NCBI GenBank assembly: GCA_035541455.1
Contig: DATKNH010000109.1
Location: 1 to 63,754, forward strand
Source: Syntrophorhabdales bacterium
GTDB lineage: Bacteria > Desulfobacterota > Syntrophorhabdia > Syntrophorhabdales > WCHB1-27
DNA length: 63,754 bases
Direction: 5' to 3'
The number at the start of each line of letters is the position of its first letter. Position 1 is the first letter of the stretch. The position numbers and the translations under genes were made by a program. Positions 54,364 through 62,501 of the stretch are shown piece by piece. The notes under the pieces were generated by a model, which did not search any database, was not told the origin of the DNA, and worked only from the letters and a program-made list of their open reading frames with translations.

Positions 54364-54927
54364 TTAGAACGTCTTCATGAACTTAATTCGCCAGCCCATG
54401 TCGTAGACGTGGCCAAAATTCGTGTCCCCGTCGCGATCCAGCTGTACCGCACGTCCAAAAAGAATGCTGCCATAATTACCCCATTGGTAGCCGACGAGCA
54501 GTTCAGTGTCTATATTGCTCTGATACAACTTCTTGAGCTCCATTTTGTCTGCGTTGCCGATGTTGGCCATGCCGACGAGTGTGCTCTCTTTGTTCACGTC
54601 GTACGACAAGAGGTAGGAACGGGCAGGGGTCTCCTGACGTGCTTCCGGTTTTGCCGCGGAGAATGACTGCGGGTAAAGCGAATAGGTCCGAACCTTGCTT
54701 TGTCCGTCGGCATGTTCATCAGTAGTACCTAGCTTTGAGAGATCGAGGCGCTCCCAGAAGACCTCGGACTCGCTTTTTGAGCCCGGCTCTGTACTCTGAA
54801 CGCTTGTCTGGTTTTCATTCAGGAGAGGGGACACGCTACTAGAGGCATTATCCTGCGCATGCGAACCTGCGACAATCCCGAGGAGAAAAAACACCGAAAA
54901 AAGAAGAATCACCCGAATCGTTTTCAT
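54364..54927 (-). CDS. Exported protein of unknown function
   Basis: 187 aa from ATG 54927; an ATG four codons earlier is also possible. Signal peptide TIRVILLFSVFFLLGIVAGS, then a Ser/Glu-rich linker and a beta-rich C-terminus (LLVGYQWGNYGSILFGRAVQ, MGWRIKFMKTF) that ends in Phe, reminiscent of an outer-membrane beta-barrel-like or porin-type end. No ribosome site is evident; the start lies in a 14-bp palindrome. No family recognised. Confidence 0.65.
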   Translation of the reverse strand: MKTIRVILLFSVFFLLGIVAGSHAQDNASSSVSPLLNENQTSVQSTEPGSKSESEVFWERLDLSKLGTTDEHADGQSKVRTYSLYPQSFSAAKPEARQETPARSYLLSYDVNKESTLVGMANIGNADKMELKKLYQSNIDTELLVGYQWGNYGSILFGRAVQLDRDGDTNFGHVYDMGWRIKFMKTF

Positions 54928-54939
54928 GGTATATACCAT
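54926..54939. promoter_or_regulatory. 14-bp palindrome at the start of the exported-protein gene
   Basis: ATGGTATATACCAT is a perfect palindrome that includes one candidate start codon and touches the other. It could be an operator or block ribosome access by forming a hairpin; it is short enough to be chance in an AT-rich leader. Confidence 0.35.
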
Positions 54940-55025
54940 AATTTCTTTTTTCTACTTTCGTCTATAATTATAAGGCTTTATTGGGGCAAAATCAATGTGG
55001 CCCGGCCGAGAGATCACGCTTGACA

Positions 55026-55892
55026 TCAGTGAAAATCAGAGTCGTGGAAACGCGGCGATGGGCAGCTGAAAATACAGGCTCCGCAGTGTGGCACAAAGGT
55101 GAACTGGTTCAAAGCGATATCAAAGGGATGAATTTTTGCGGATCGCAGCGCCTCCTGCCAGTCCTCATTTGTTGGTTCCGGCGGCATGGGAATTTTGGTT
55201 CTGCGGAAGCCTTTTTCAGGATAGAGCCACTTGCACTTGACTGTATGCAGCTTGGCATGCTCGAAATTCCTGTCGCCAATGGCCAATGATTCTTTTCCCC
55301 TCATCGCTGTGGTGGGGCACGCTCTAAGACATGCGTAGCCGCAATGATCAGGCTGACACAGCCTGGTTCCTTCATACATCGACGAGGGTTTCAACGGCGC
55401 ATCAGTGATTACAGAGACAAGCCTCTGTCGGGGTCCGAATTCAGGGCTCAGCAGAAGGCCGCTGAAACCCAATTCTCCAAGACCGGCTGCCACAGCCGCA
55501 TGTCGGTGGGAAAAGTCAGCTACAGTCCCGTATTTGTAGCTCAATCCCGTGGGCGGAAAGGGTAGAGCCTTGAAGCCTTTCAATTCGAGAAATCTCACCA
55601 ACCGGTTTGCTGCGGATGAAAGATTCCAGTTTGCGATGACATAGCCGTACCACATGTAGGGCCCGAGCGTCTTGCCCGCTTCGTCATACCGGCCGGCGAC
55701 CTCGACCGCCGCATCCGGAATCTTTATTGCGCACACCACGACCGATCTGGCGCTGGAGAGATAATCATTAGGCCGTCTTCCCTCGGGTGCGCCTTGAAGC
55801 CTCTCCGCCGGCGCGATGCCGATAAGGTCGATGTCCAATCTGGTCGTCGCAAATTCTGTTACGGCTTGCGTCAGTTCCTCGTCATGATTCAT
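55026..55892 (-). CDS. QueG-like double-cluster 4Fe-4S protein
   Basis: 288 aa from ATG 55892 with AGGAGG 9 bases ahead. The N-terminal region (LDIDLIGIAPAERL, RSVVVCAIKIPDAAVE) and two Cys sites CGYACLRACPTTAM and CGACIFSCPSPRF resemble epoxyqueuosine reductase-like and related anaerobic reductases; the second Cys group is near the C-terminus and the fold is shorter than QueG (about 380 aa). In true QueG a cobalamin and tRNA part is present; here function is open (reductase or electron-transfer). Confidence 0.82.
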   Translation of the reverse strand: MNHDEELTQAVTEFATTRLDIDLIGIAPAERLQGAPEGRRPNDYLSSARSVVVCAIKIPDAAVEVAGRYDEAGKTLGPYMWYGYVIANWNLSSAANRLVRFLELKGFKALPFPPTGLSYKYGTVADFSHRHAAVAAGLGELGFSGLLLSPEFGPRQRLVSVITDAPLKPSSMYEGTRLCQPDHCGYACLRACPTTAMRGKESLAIGDRNFEHAKLHTVKCKWLYPEKGFRRTKIPMPPEPTNEDWQEALRSAKIHPFDIALNQFTFVPHCGACIFSCPSPRFHDSDFH

Positions 55893-55964
55893 AAAATACC
55901 GGCCTCCTATCCACGGCTGAGAAGATTTTTCCAGCAACCCGTCACGCTCGGGTGCAGATGCGAC

Positions 55965-56525
55965 TTACATTCCAAGCTTGTCACTCGCTCTCTTCATGGC
56001 GTCGAGACAGGTGGTGACAAACTCTGCGAGGGGTATGCCGATCTTCTCGCATTCAAGGATGTTCTCATATTCGGGCATGGCCCTGAAACGCTCCGAGTGA
56101 ATTCTTTCCATCACAGCGCTGACCGTCACGCCGTGCAGCATCTTGTCGGGGAGCGCTCTTCCGACTGATATTATGACAAAGGTGAGTCGGTCGCTCGCGG
56201 CCAGGGCTTGCTGAAACTCAGTAGTCCGTTCTCTGCCGTGCCACGATTCATTGTGCATGAGTACCGCATCGATTAGTTCGTGATCGAGTCCGTGCCGGGT
56301 GAGTATGGAGCCGGCTTGGCTGCCATGGATCGTAAAGTCGCGCTCCACCACTTCTATATCGATGTCGTGGAGCAATCCGGCAAGCCCCCATTGCTCCTCG
56401 TCCCTGCCGAGCTTTCGTGCCAGTGCGCGCATGACTGCTTCCACGGCGAGAACATGGCGTATCAGCCTCCGGTCCGTGATGTACTGTTTGACGAGGTGAA
56501 AAGCTTCTTTCCTTGAAACGCTCAT
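55965..56525 (-). CDS. HD-domain phosphohydrolase-like protein
   Basis: 186 aa. HD motif pattern: RHVLAVEAVMRALARKLGRD, LAGLLHDIDIEV (metal His-Asp) and NESWHGRERT. Similar to the YpgQ/'HDIG' predicted hydrolases acting on phosphorylated small molecules or nucleotides. Overlaps neither neighbour; 10 bp after the nitroreductase gene, so cotranscribed. Confidence 0.85.
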   Translation of the reverse strand: MSVSRKEAFHLVKQYITDRRLIRHVLAVEAVMRALARKLGRDEEQWGLAGLLHDIDIEVVERDFTIHGSQAGSILTRHGLDHELIDAVLMHNESWHGRERTTEFQQALAASDRLTFVIISVGRALPDKMLHGVTVSAVMERIHSERFRAMPEYENILECEKIGIPLAEFVTTCLDAMKRASDKLGM

Positions 56526-56535
56526 TGCTCTTTCC

Positions 56536-57405
56536 TTATTTCCACGTAACCTGGGCGCACTCGCGGTCGATCCACCGCTTAAACCGTATAGCAGGATACC
56601 CGAGAGCCAATCCTCCGTAGATGCTGTGTCCTTTGGGCAGTTCGACCAGACGCGGCAGAAGGGGTTCGTGCGCGCAGGCTGTTACGATGTATCCGGTATA
56701 GAAGCCGCCGAGACCCAGTGATGAGGCTACCAACGTAGCGTTGTGGAGTGCGAGCGTTGCATTCACATCAGCCGAGCGCATAGTCTGGTCGGCGTGAAAA
56801 AGAAGGAGGAGCGGGGCTCCGAAGAGGACGAGGTCAGTGCCCTGGCGCATCTTGCTTGCCATTACGTCAAGCTGGCTGATCCATTGTCGGACCTGTTCGA
56901 TATCCTTGGTTCCGCGCAGTATGTAAAGCTTTCTCCAAAAAGGGTTTTTGAGTCTCTTCGCCACCTTGCCAAGCCATTGGGCCGTATGGGAGGCAATGGC
57001 ACGAAGCAGGGTCTTGTCCTGGATTACTATGTATCGCGTGCTTTGGCTGTTCTTAAGGCTGGGAGCAAAGCGTGCGCCTTCGATCACTTTCTCGACAATG
57101 TCCCTCGGCACGGTCCGTTCCTGAAAGGTACGTATGGAACGTCTGGAGACGATCATCTCGCGTACCTGCTCGTAGGAAGGAAGGAGGTCTGTCCTCACTT
57201 CATGGATCTTTTCAGGCGGGGAGTGGGCCTGGCTGACAGCTCCCGAAGGACACACCAGGACGCAGTGGCCGCAGGAGTTGCATGATTCCTCGTGGGCCAC
57301 GGAGGGAATTCCCCCTTCTGCCTCCAGCGAGAATACTTTCTGGCAGATGCGCTGGCAAAGACCGTCTCTCTTGCAGCGTTCCGGGTCAATGGCCACGAGC
57401 GGCAT
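56536..57405 (-). CDS. Ferredoxin-nitroreductase fusion
   Basis: 289 aa from ATG 57405 (after CAAGGAGGATG). N-terminal 2[4Fe-4S] ferredoxin module CKRDGLCQRIC and CNSCGHCVLVCPSG, then a nitroreductase domain (MIVSRRSIRTFQERTVP, GARFAPSLKNSQSTRYIV, GLGGFYTGYIV) binding FMN. Electrons probably pass from the ferredoxin domain to FMN to reduce a quinone, nitro or enoyl compound. First gene of a run with the HD and QueG-like genes. Confidence 0.93.
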   Translation of the reverse strand: MPLVAIDPERCKRDGLCQRICQKVFSLEAEGGIPSVAHEESCNSCGHCVLVCPSGAVSQAHSPPEKIHEVRTDLLPSYEQVREMIVSRRSIRTFQERTVPRDIVEKVIEGARFAPSLKNSQSTRYIVIQDKTLLRAIASHTAQWLGKVAKRLKNPFWRKLYILRGTKDIEQVRQWISQLDVMASKMRQGTDLVLFGAPLLLLFHADQTMRSADVNATLALHNATLVASSLGLGGFYTGYIVTACAHEPLLPRLVELPKGHSIYGGLALGYPAIRFKRWIDRECAQVTWK

Positions 57406-57492
57406 ACATCCTCCTTGAAACAAAAATGGCTACAGAGCGCATAGCGCTCTGAATAGTTGTATCGTTACGTCGTTCACTGCGGAACCGCTGCA

Positions 57493-57762
57493 TCAAAGGG
57501 TGATTAGTACAAGCTCGTTGCGGCTGAGCTCTTCGTATATCGCGGTCAGCTGTTGTTGGTTCGTGGCGATGAAGGTTGCTGTTATGGACATGTAGGTATC
57601 GTGTGAACTGACCCGGGTAGTGTATGTGACATTCTCGCCTTCGGCAACATGTTTTTCTATGATGGCGCTTACGGACGCATGAAAGGCATTCACATTTCGC
57701 CCCACGACCTTGAGCGGATAAGAGCAGGGAAACTGCAGAAGGCTTGCGGGATTCTTGGCCAT
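57493..57762 (-). CDS. DUF493 (YbeD-like) protein
   Basis: 89 aa, ATG 57762. Typical small ferredoxin-like fold of DUF493: FPCSYPLKVVGRN near the N-terminus, then VSSHDTYMSITATFIATNQQ and a final YEELSRNELVLITL. Function unknown; possibly an allosteric regulator in lipoate metabolism in some species. Confidence 0.9.
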   Translation of the reverse strand: MAKNPASLLQFPCSYPLKVVGRNVNAFHASVSAIIEKHVAEGENVTYTTRVSSHDTYMSITATFIATNQQQLTAIYEELSRNELVLITL

Positions 57763-57859
57763 GGAACCATCCTAGATTTTGCGCTGTCCCGGGCTGCTTT
57801 ACCGGAGCGGTTATTTTAGCGCATTCCTTGACGACTTTCCACGCCCTGCCTAACGCCGG

Positions 57860-58534
57860 TCATGGTTTTTGCCAGCGAACCGCGATGAAGGCGCCTGTCT
57901 GCAATCCCTTCTCTTTGCCCTCCTTCTCTAATTGCGTTGCCTCCTTCGGAGTAACATCTTTCGGAAAATGCACGGCAGTCTTCACAATGCCGGGCAGGGG
58001 TGCGAGCGAGCGCATGTCGTCGGGAGACCGGAAAATTGCCCTTGAGAAAATGGTCTCCTTTTTCGTTGCTTCTTCCCGCCTTATCTTTGCCCACGGACTC
58101 AGACTGTTAAGTGTTGCCACAAGCACCACTCCGCCTGCCTTTGTCACCCGGAAGAGTTCTCTTACTGCCACTCCGCCGTTCTCGATAAATTCGAGAGCCG
58201 TGATTGACACAGTCTTGTCGAACGTCTGCTCCTTGAAGGGTAGGCGAAGAATATCAGCCGCTACCGGGCTGAAGCGCGAGGATTGAGCTTTGACATGCGC
58301 TTTGTAGAGCATGGGAAGGGATAGGTCGATGCCCACGACGCTGGAGCCTGCTGCAAGAATCTCCAGCGTGAAGACGCCTGTGCCACACCCCGCGTCCAGT
58401 ATTCGTTCCCCGGCCACGGGATCGAGCAATTCCATGACAAGGGCTTGCTCGCTTGCTTTTACCAGTGAACCGACAGGCGTCTCAAACCAACGGTCATACT
58501 GATCCGGCCAGTCGTCGAAGAGCTGCCTTTTCAT
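57860..58534 (-). CDS. Class I SAM-dependent methyltransferase (UbiE-like)
   Basis: 224 aa from ATG 58534 (TTG 58567 also possible; ribosome site weak in both cases). Motif I GERILDAGCGTGVFTLEIL, then VVGIDLSLPML and FDKTVSITALEFIENGG. Small-molecule methyltransferase; substrate unknown. Last gene of the aldehyde oxidoreductase run, 38 bp after it. Confidence 0.9.
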   Translation of the reverse strand: MKRQLFDDWPDQYDRWFETPVGSLVKASEQALVMELLDPVAGERILDAGCGTGVFTLEILAAGSSVVGIDLSLPMLYKAHVKAQSSRFSPVAADILRLPFKEQTFDKTVSITALEFIENGGVAVRELFRVTKAGGVVLVATLNSLSPWAKIRREEATKKETIFSRAIFRSPDDMRSLAPLPGIVKTAVHFPKDVTPKEATQLEKEGKEKGLQTGAFIAVRWQKP

Positions 58535-58572
58535 GTCGGTCGTCTGGTGGCGGTCCTGAAGAGGCAAAGCCC

Positions 58573-60414
58573 TTATTTGACGATGTGTGCAATCCCGAGA
58601 TCGTCCAATTTGCGCGCAGTGGGAGCACCCTTCTCATCCCATCCGCGGAGTTCGTAGTAGCGATCGAGAAACTGTTCGAGTTCTTTTACCGTCTCTCCGT
58701 CGCCGGGCGCGCCGAACGTCTGAAGAGGCTCGTGCAGGATCCGGTCCGGCAGTCTGTCCTCTTTGCGGCTGAAGCCTTCACGTACGTTGAATGCCCGCTC
58801 GAGGTTGACGATCCTGTCCCCTACCTTGAAGAGATAATTGGGATCAGCAAACTGCTCACACCCTGTGGCCGCAGCCAGGAGCTTCGCGTAGATGACAGGG
58901 AACCAACCCCATGGTCTCGCAAAACTGCAGTTGATACCGACTTCGTTCGTCGCAGTAGTGTTCTGGTTGGTGATAACGATGTCCGCATTTTGGACCTCTT
59001 CAAACCTGTTAACCACTCTTGGTATTGGGGCGCCGAATATTTCCTGATGAGCATATCCGTAGCAATGACTCCCGCCGATATTGGAGGTGGCGTAATTAAA
59101 GCCTTGCGACTTAGCCCCTCGTGGCTCGTACGCCGGCAATTCCATCCCTTTGGCGTGGATGGCGTAGCTTTCCGCGCCCCGCCCGATCTTAGCCGCAGCC
59201 CTTACACTGCCTTCGGCCAGTATATCACCGAAGCCTTCCCTTGCAGCAATTTTTTCGATCAGCTTGATCATGGCTTGATGATTGCCGTAGACGAGCTCCA
59301 GGCCATCCGTATCCTTGCGGTCGATGATACCGTGTTCGTAAAGCTCGTAGGCAAACGCTATGCTGTTCCCCGCACTGATGGTGTCCATACCGAGATCGTC
59401 GCACAGTCCGTCTGCGCGAATAGTTGCTTCGATGGAGGTGCTGTCAATAGGTGCGCTGAAGACCCATATGGATTCATACTCCGGCCCCTCGCTCCACGCT
59501 CCCGCATACTCACCGGTGGTGACGGTATGAGCCTTGCCGCAGCGGGCGGAGCAGTTGTAGCAGCCAAACTCTCCGGTTCTGATTTTCCTGTACTCCTCGC
59601 CGTAAAGCTTTTCAGCGTTCTTCTGCTGGCCGTAGCGGAAATTCCGCGTGGGGTACACGCCGAGCGTATTGGTTATATCCTGTGTCATTGTCGTGCCCCA
59701 TTGTCTGTGCTGCACGTACTTCTCGCTCTCGCGATAGAGCCGGTATTGTTCTTTGGCCAGCTCTTTGAAAAGATCAGGATCAGAAAGCGTGATCATACGG
59801 TCTGCGGTGATGGCTATGGCCTTCAGGTTTTTTGAGCCCATGACTGTGCCCACACCGCATCGGCTTGCAGTTCTCCTTCCGCTGGCAATCGCAGCGTACC
59901 GTACGAGGCGTTCACCTGCAGGGCCGATACAAGCCACGCGTGTTCTGTTCCCGTGGCGTTGATGCAGTACGTCCTGGGCCTGCAGCGTGTTTGTTCCCCA
60001 TATATCTCTGGCGTCGGTTATCGCGCAACCGTCCTTCGTCAGATGGAGGTAGACAGGTGTTTCAGACTTGCCCTCTACCAGCAGCGCTTCATAACCTGCA
60101 AAGCGAAGCCATGCGCCAAAATCGGCGCCGGCTACAGATCGCGCGTACGCCCCAGTCAGAGGGCTCTTGGTCACCACCATCCATCGGGAAACGGATTGCG
60201 CCTGCGCACCTGCCAGAGGACCGGCAAGAAAGATAAGCCGGTTCTCTTCGCCCAGAGGGTCCACTTCAGCGGGTTGCTCCCCGTAGAGATAGGAGATGCC
60301 GAAGCCTCTTCCTCCCACGAAGAGTTCGCGGGTTGCTGTCGGAACGGTTTCGACTGCCGTTGTTCTTCGACTTAAATTGACGCGTAAAAGACGAGCTGTT
60401 ACAGCTGTTGCCAT
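58573..60414 (-). CDS. aor: Aldehyde:ferredoxin oxidoreductase (tungsten-type AOR family)
   Basis: 613 aa, ATG 60414 after AGGAGGAATAA. N-terminal LFVGGRGFGISYL and cofactor motifs (FLAGPLAGAQA, SGRRTASRCGVGTVMGSKNL), the [4Fe-4S] CYNCSARCGKAH, and C-terminal TNEVGINCSFARPWGW, all typical of AOR-family enzymes with tungstopterin. They oxidise aldehydes to carboxylic acids with ferredoxin, or reduce acids in reverse. The subtype is not certain (AOR, FOR, GOR or benzoyl-CoA-related). Context with a cyclase and TctC protein suggests an organic acid route. Confidence 0.93.
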   Translation of the reverse strand: MATAVTARLLRVNLSRRTTAVETVPTATRELFVGGRGFGISYLYGEQPAEVDPLGEENRLIFLAGPLAGAQAQSVSRWMVVTKSPLTGAYARSVAGADFGAWLRFAGYEALLVEGKSETPVYLHLTKDGCAITDARDIWGTNTLQAQDVLHQRHGNRTRVACIGPAGERLVRYAAIASGRRTASRCGVGTVMGSKNLKAIAITADRMITLSDPDLFKELAKEQYRLYRESEKYVQHRQWGTTMTQDITNTLGVYPTRNFRYGQQKNAEKLYGEEYRKIRTGEFGCYNCSARCGKAHTVTTGEYAGAWSEGPEYESIWVFSAPIDSTSIEATIRADGLCDDLGMDTISAGNSIAFAYELYEHGIIDRKDTDGLELVYGNHQAMIKLIEKIAAREGFGDILAEGSVRAAAKIGRGAESYAIHAKGMELPAYEPRGAKSQGFNYATSNIGGSHCYGYAHQEIFGAPIPRVVNRFEEVQNADIVITNQNTTATNEVGINCSFARPWGWFPVIYAKLLAAATGCEQFADPNYLFKVGDRIVNLERAFNVREGFSRKEDRLPDRILHEPLQTFGAPGDGETVKELEQFLDRYYELRGWDEKGAPTARKLDDLGIAHIVK

Positions 60415-60531
60415 GTTCTTATTCCTCCTGTGTACTGCCAGTCTGTCTTAATGTGCTTGCCTTGTGGCTGCCCTGCGGCGTGCCGACTACGTTGCCCTCG
60501 CGTGGCGTATTTGGCACATCGTGTATGTGTG

Positions 60532-61215
60532 TTATCCGGACACCAGGGCCAGTGCTCTTACCGGCGACGCGCTTGAGTTAACCATCATCAATGGCGTGCA
60601 GACCAGGGTGAATATCTTGTTATGAGGCAGTTTGTCAAGGTTGGCCAGGTTTTCCATATGATAGCAGACACGTTGCCGCATGAGCATATGTGTCGCGCGA
60701 TCCTTTGCGTGATCGCAGGTGGAAGCATCAACGCCGAAGATCATGATGCCCCGGTCCAGCATCCACTCCACCGCATCCCTGCGCACCTCAAGGTACTTGC
60801 TGAGATACTCGTCGGTGTCATAATACTCGCCTGCACCGGTCCTGAAGAGAATGTATTTCAGGTCGTGTGGATCAACGCTGATCTTCTTGAGGTTCTCTTC
60901 AATATCCTCAGGCGTGATAGACTCGGCGTTTTTCTTATAGCAGTAATCCTGCATCACAGCATTGCCTACCATCAGATCGAGCGGCATTTTGTCAATTCCG
61001 GTCCCTTCAGGATTGAAGTGCAAAGGGGAATCTATGTGAGTGCCGGCATGATCGCACATCACCAGGATATTTGCCTGTGACGATATGCCCCCGGGCCGCA
61101 GCGTATCACTGTGCCCCAGGAAGACGCCGAGATAGGTCTTGGATATCGCGGGGAAGACCGGCATCTTTGTGTGGATAGGCCGGGAAAGATCAATAATCCG
61201 ATAATCTGAAAGCAC
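60532..61215 (-). CDS. Cyclase family (kynurenine formamidase-like) metal hydrolase
   Basis: 227 aa, GTG 61215 after AAGGAGG. Metal-binding motif CDHAGTHIDSPLHF (H-x-G-T-H-x-D) and the follow-on GIDKMPLDLMVG plus DASTCDHAKD are the PF04199 cyclase signature. Members hydrolyse amides or lactones, including kynurenine formamide. Ten bases after the TctC-type gene, thus same operon. Confidence 0.9.
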   Translation of the reverse strand: MLSDYRIIDLSRPIHTKMPVFPAISKTYLGVFLGHSDTLRPGGISSQANILVMCDHAGTHIDSPLHFNPEGTGIDKMPLDLMVGNAVMQDYCYKKNAESITPEDIEENLKKISVDPHDLKYILFRTGAGEYYDTDEYLSKYLEVRRDAVEWMLDRGIMIFGVDASTCDHAKDRATHMLMRQRVCYHMENLANLDKLPHNKIFTLVCTPLMMVNSSASPVRALALVSG

Positions 61216-61225
61216 GATGGCCTCC

Positions 61226-62194
61226 TTACTTTACGACACCCAGATCCTTCAAAAGCTTCGAAAAATAATTGTAGTTCTGAGCTACTACGACATCAAGCTC
61301 TTTTCCCGTCCGGTACGCCACGGGAAGACTCAGTTCCTTCATACCCTTGATGAATGCAGGTTCTTTCATCGCTTGGCGGAAGCCTTCTTCCAGCTTGTTC
61401 ACGATTGCGTCAGGCACGGCTTTCTGCGTGATGACCGTGAAATACATGGGGTAGGGTAAGCCGTAGAGTTCTTTGATCGTGGGCACGCCCGGATACTCTG
61501 CTGAAGGCTCATCTTTGAGCATCATCACCAGCCGGATCTCTTTTGCTTCCACGAGCGAGGCGTTGAAGTCGCCTGCACCGAACATAACGTGGCCTCCGAG
61601 GAGGGCTGTCTGTACTTCAGGTGTACCCTTGAAAGGGATGTGCGTGATCTGGACTTTCTCTTTTTTTGCGACTTCCTCCATCATGAGGTTGCCCATGCTG
61701 TTAACCCCGACTGTGCCATAGGTGGCCTTCTTCGGGTTCTGGCGCGCGTACGAGACAAGGTCTTTGAAAGACTTGAAGGGGGAATCGGCCTTGACATAGA
61801 CGCCGAAATTGAGTCCCCCGTATTGAATGACCGACCGTATATCCTTTATCGGATCGTAGGGTACTTTTTCCAGGAGTGGCGTCAGGAAGAGGGGAGGTCC
61901 TCCGCTATACCCTATGGTATAACCGTCAGGTTTTGCCGTTGCAATGGCAGCGGTCCCGACTGTGAGCGCGCCTCCTGGTCTGTTCACTATAACGATGGGC
62001 TGCTTCAGATATTTTTCCGCTTCCTTGCAAATGAGTCGCACTGCGAGATCTGTCGGGCCACCCGGAGGAACGGGTACGATGTGTGTAATCGGCTTGCTGG
62101 GGAATTTTGCGACGTCCTCCTGGCCGAAACCGGGTCCGCAAAGAAGAAAGGAAAGAAAGAAGACGCTCACAAAAACTGCTGCTGATAGTTTCAT
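61226..62194 (-). CDS. Tripartite tricarboxylate transporter (TctC/Bug family) substrate-binding protein
   Basis: 322 aa from ATG 62194 (AGGGAGGACTT ahead). Signal peptide MKLSAAVFVSVFFLSFLLC, then SKPITHIVPVPPGGPTDLAV and IVIVNRPGGALTVGTAAIA, the family signature. Bug proteins bind carboxylates (citrate, aromatic acids and others) in the periplasm. No TctA/TctB membrane partners lie next to it, so it may share a transporter elsewhere or act in signalling. Confidence 0.93.
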   Translation of the reverse strand: MKLSAAVFVSVFFLSFLLCGPGFGQEDVAKFPSKPITHIVPVPPGGPTDLAVRLICKEAEKYLKQPIVIVNRPGGALTVGTAAIATAKPDGYTIGYSGGPPLFLTPLLEKVPYDPIKDIRSVIQYGGLNFGVYVKADSPFKSFKDLVSYARQNPKKATYGTVGVNSMGNLMMEEVAKKEKVQITHIPFKGTPEVQTALLGGHVMFGAGDFNASLVEAKEIRLVMMLKDEPSAEYPGVPTIKELYGLPYPMYFTVITQKAVPDAIVNKLEEGFRQAMKEPAFIKGMKELSLPVAYRTGKELDVVVAQNYNYFSKLLKDLGVVK

Positions 62195-62501
62195 AGAAGT
62201 CCTCCCTGTATATACTCTGGTGTTGTGCAACCAAACCCCGATTTCAACCATTTCCTTCACTCACTAGTGCTCCGTCTCTCACCCGTACTAAGGTCTCCTT
62301 CCGCTTGCCTGCGGAACTCGCGCACGCCTGCTCACCGACGAGCAGACTTAGCGCTCAAACAGTCCTCGGCATGCGCCCTCGGTCGCGCACCACTCCCTCC
62401 GAACATAAGACGGGTCCCGAGAGACTCCCGCAATGCTTCGCTCAGGAAAGGTTAAGCCGCGCTCCGCAGTTTTCATAGACCCAGGTAATGCCATTCTGTG
62501 A
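62195..62501. other. Intergenic region between IlvD and TctC-type genes
   Basis: 307 bp without a gene I can support. It holds the leader of the TctC-type gene (ribosome site at 62196-62206) and is therefore the likely promoter region of the TctC-cyclase-AOR run. A TATATA lies at 62212-62217 (minus strand) as a possible -10, without a good -35. The middle part 62265-62460 is GC-rich and structureless to my eye. Confidence 0.45.

Noticed and set aside
58453-59835. Plus-strand frame of 460 codons opposite the AOR gene
   Set aside because: The minus strand encodes clear AOR motifs here, and the plus translation shows no domain.
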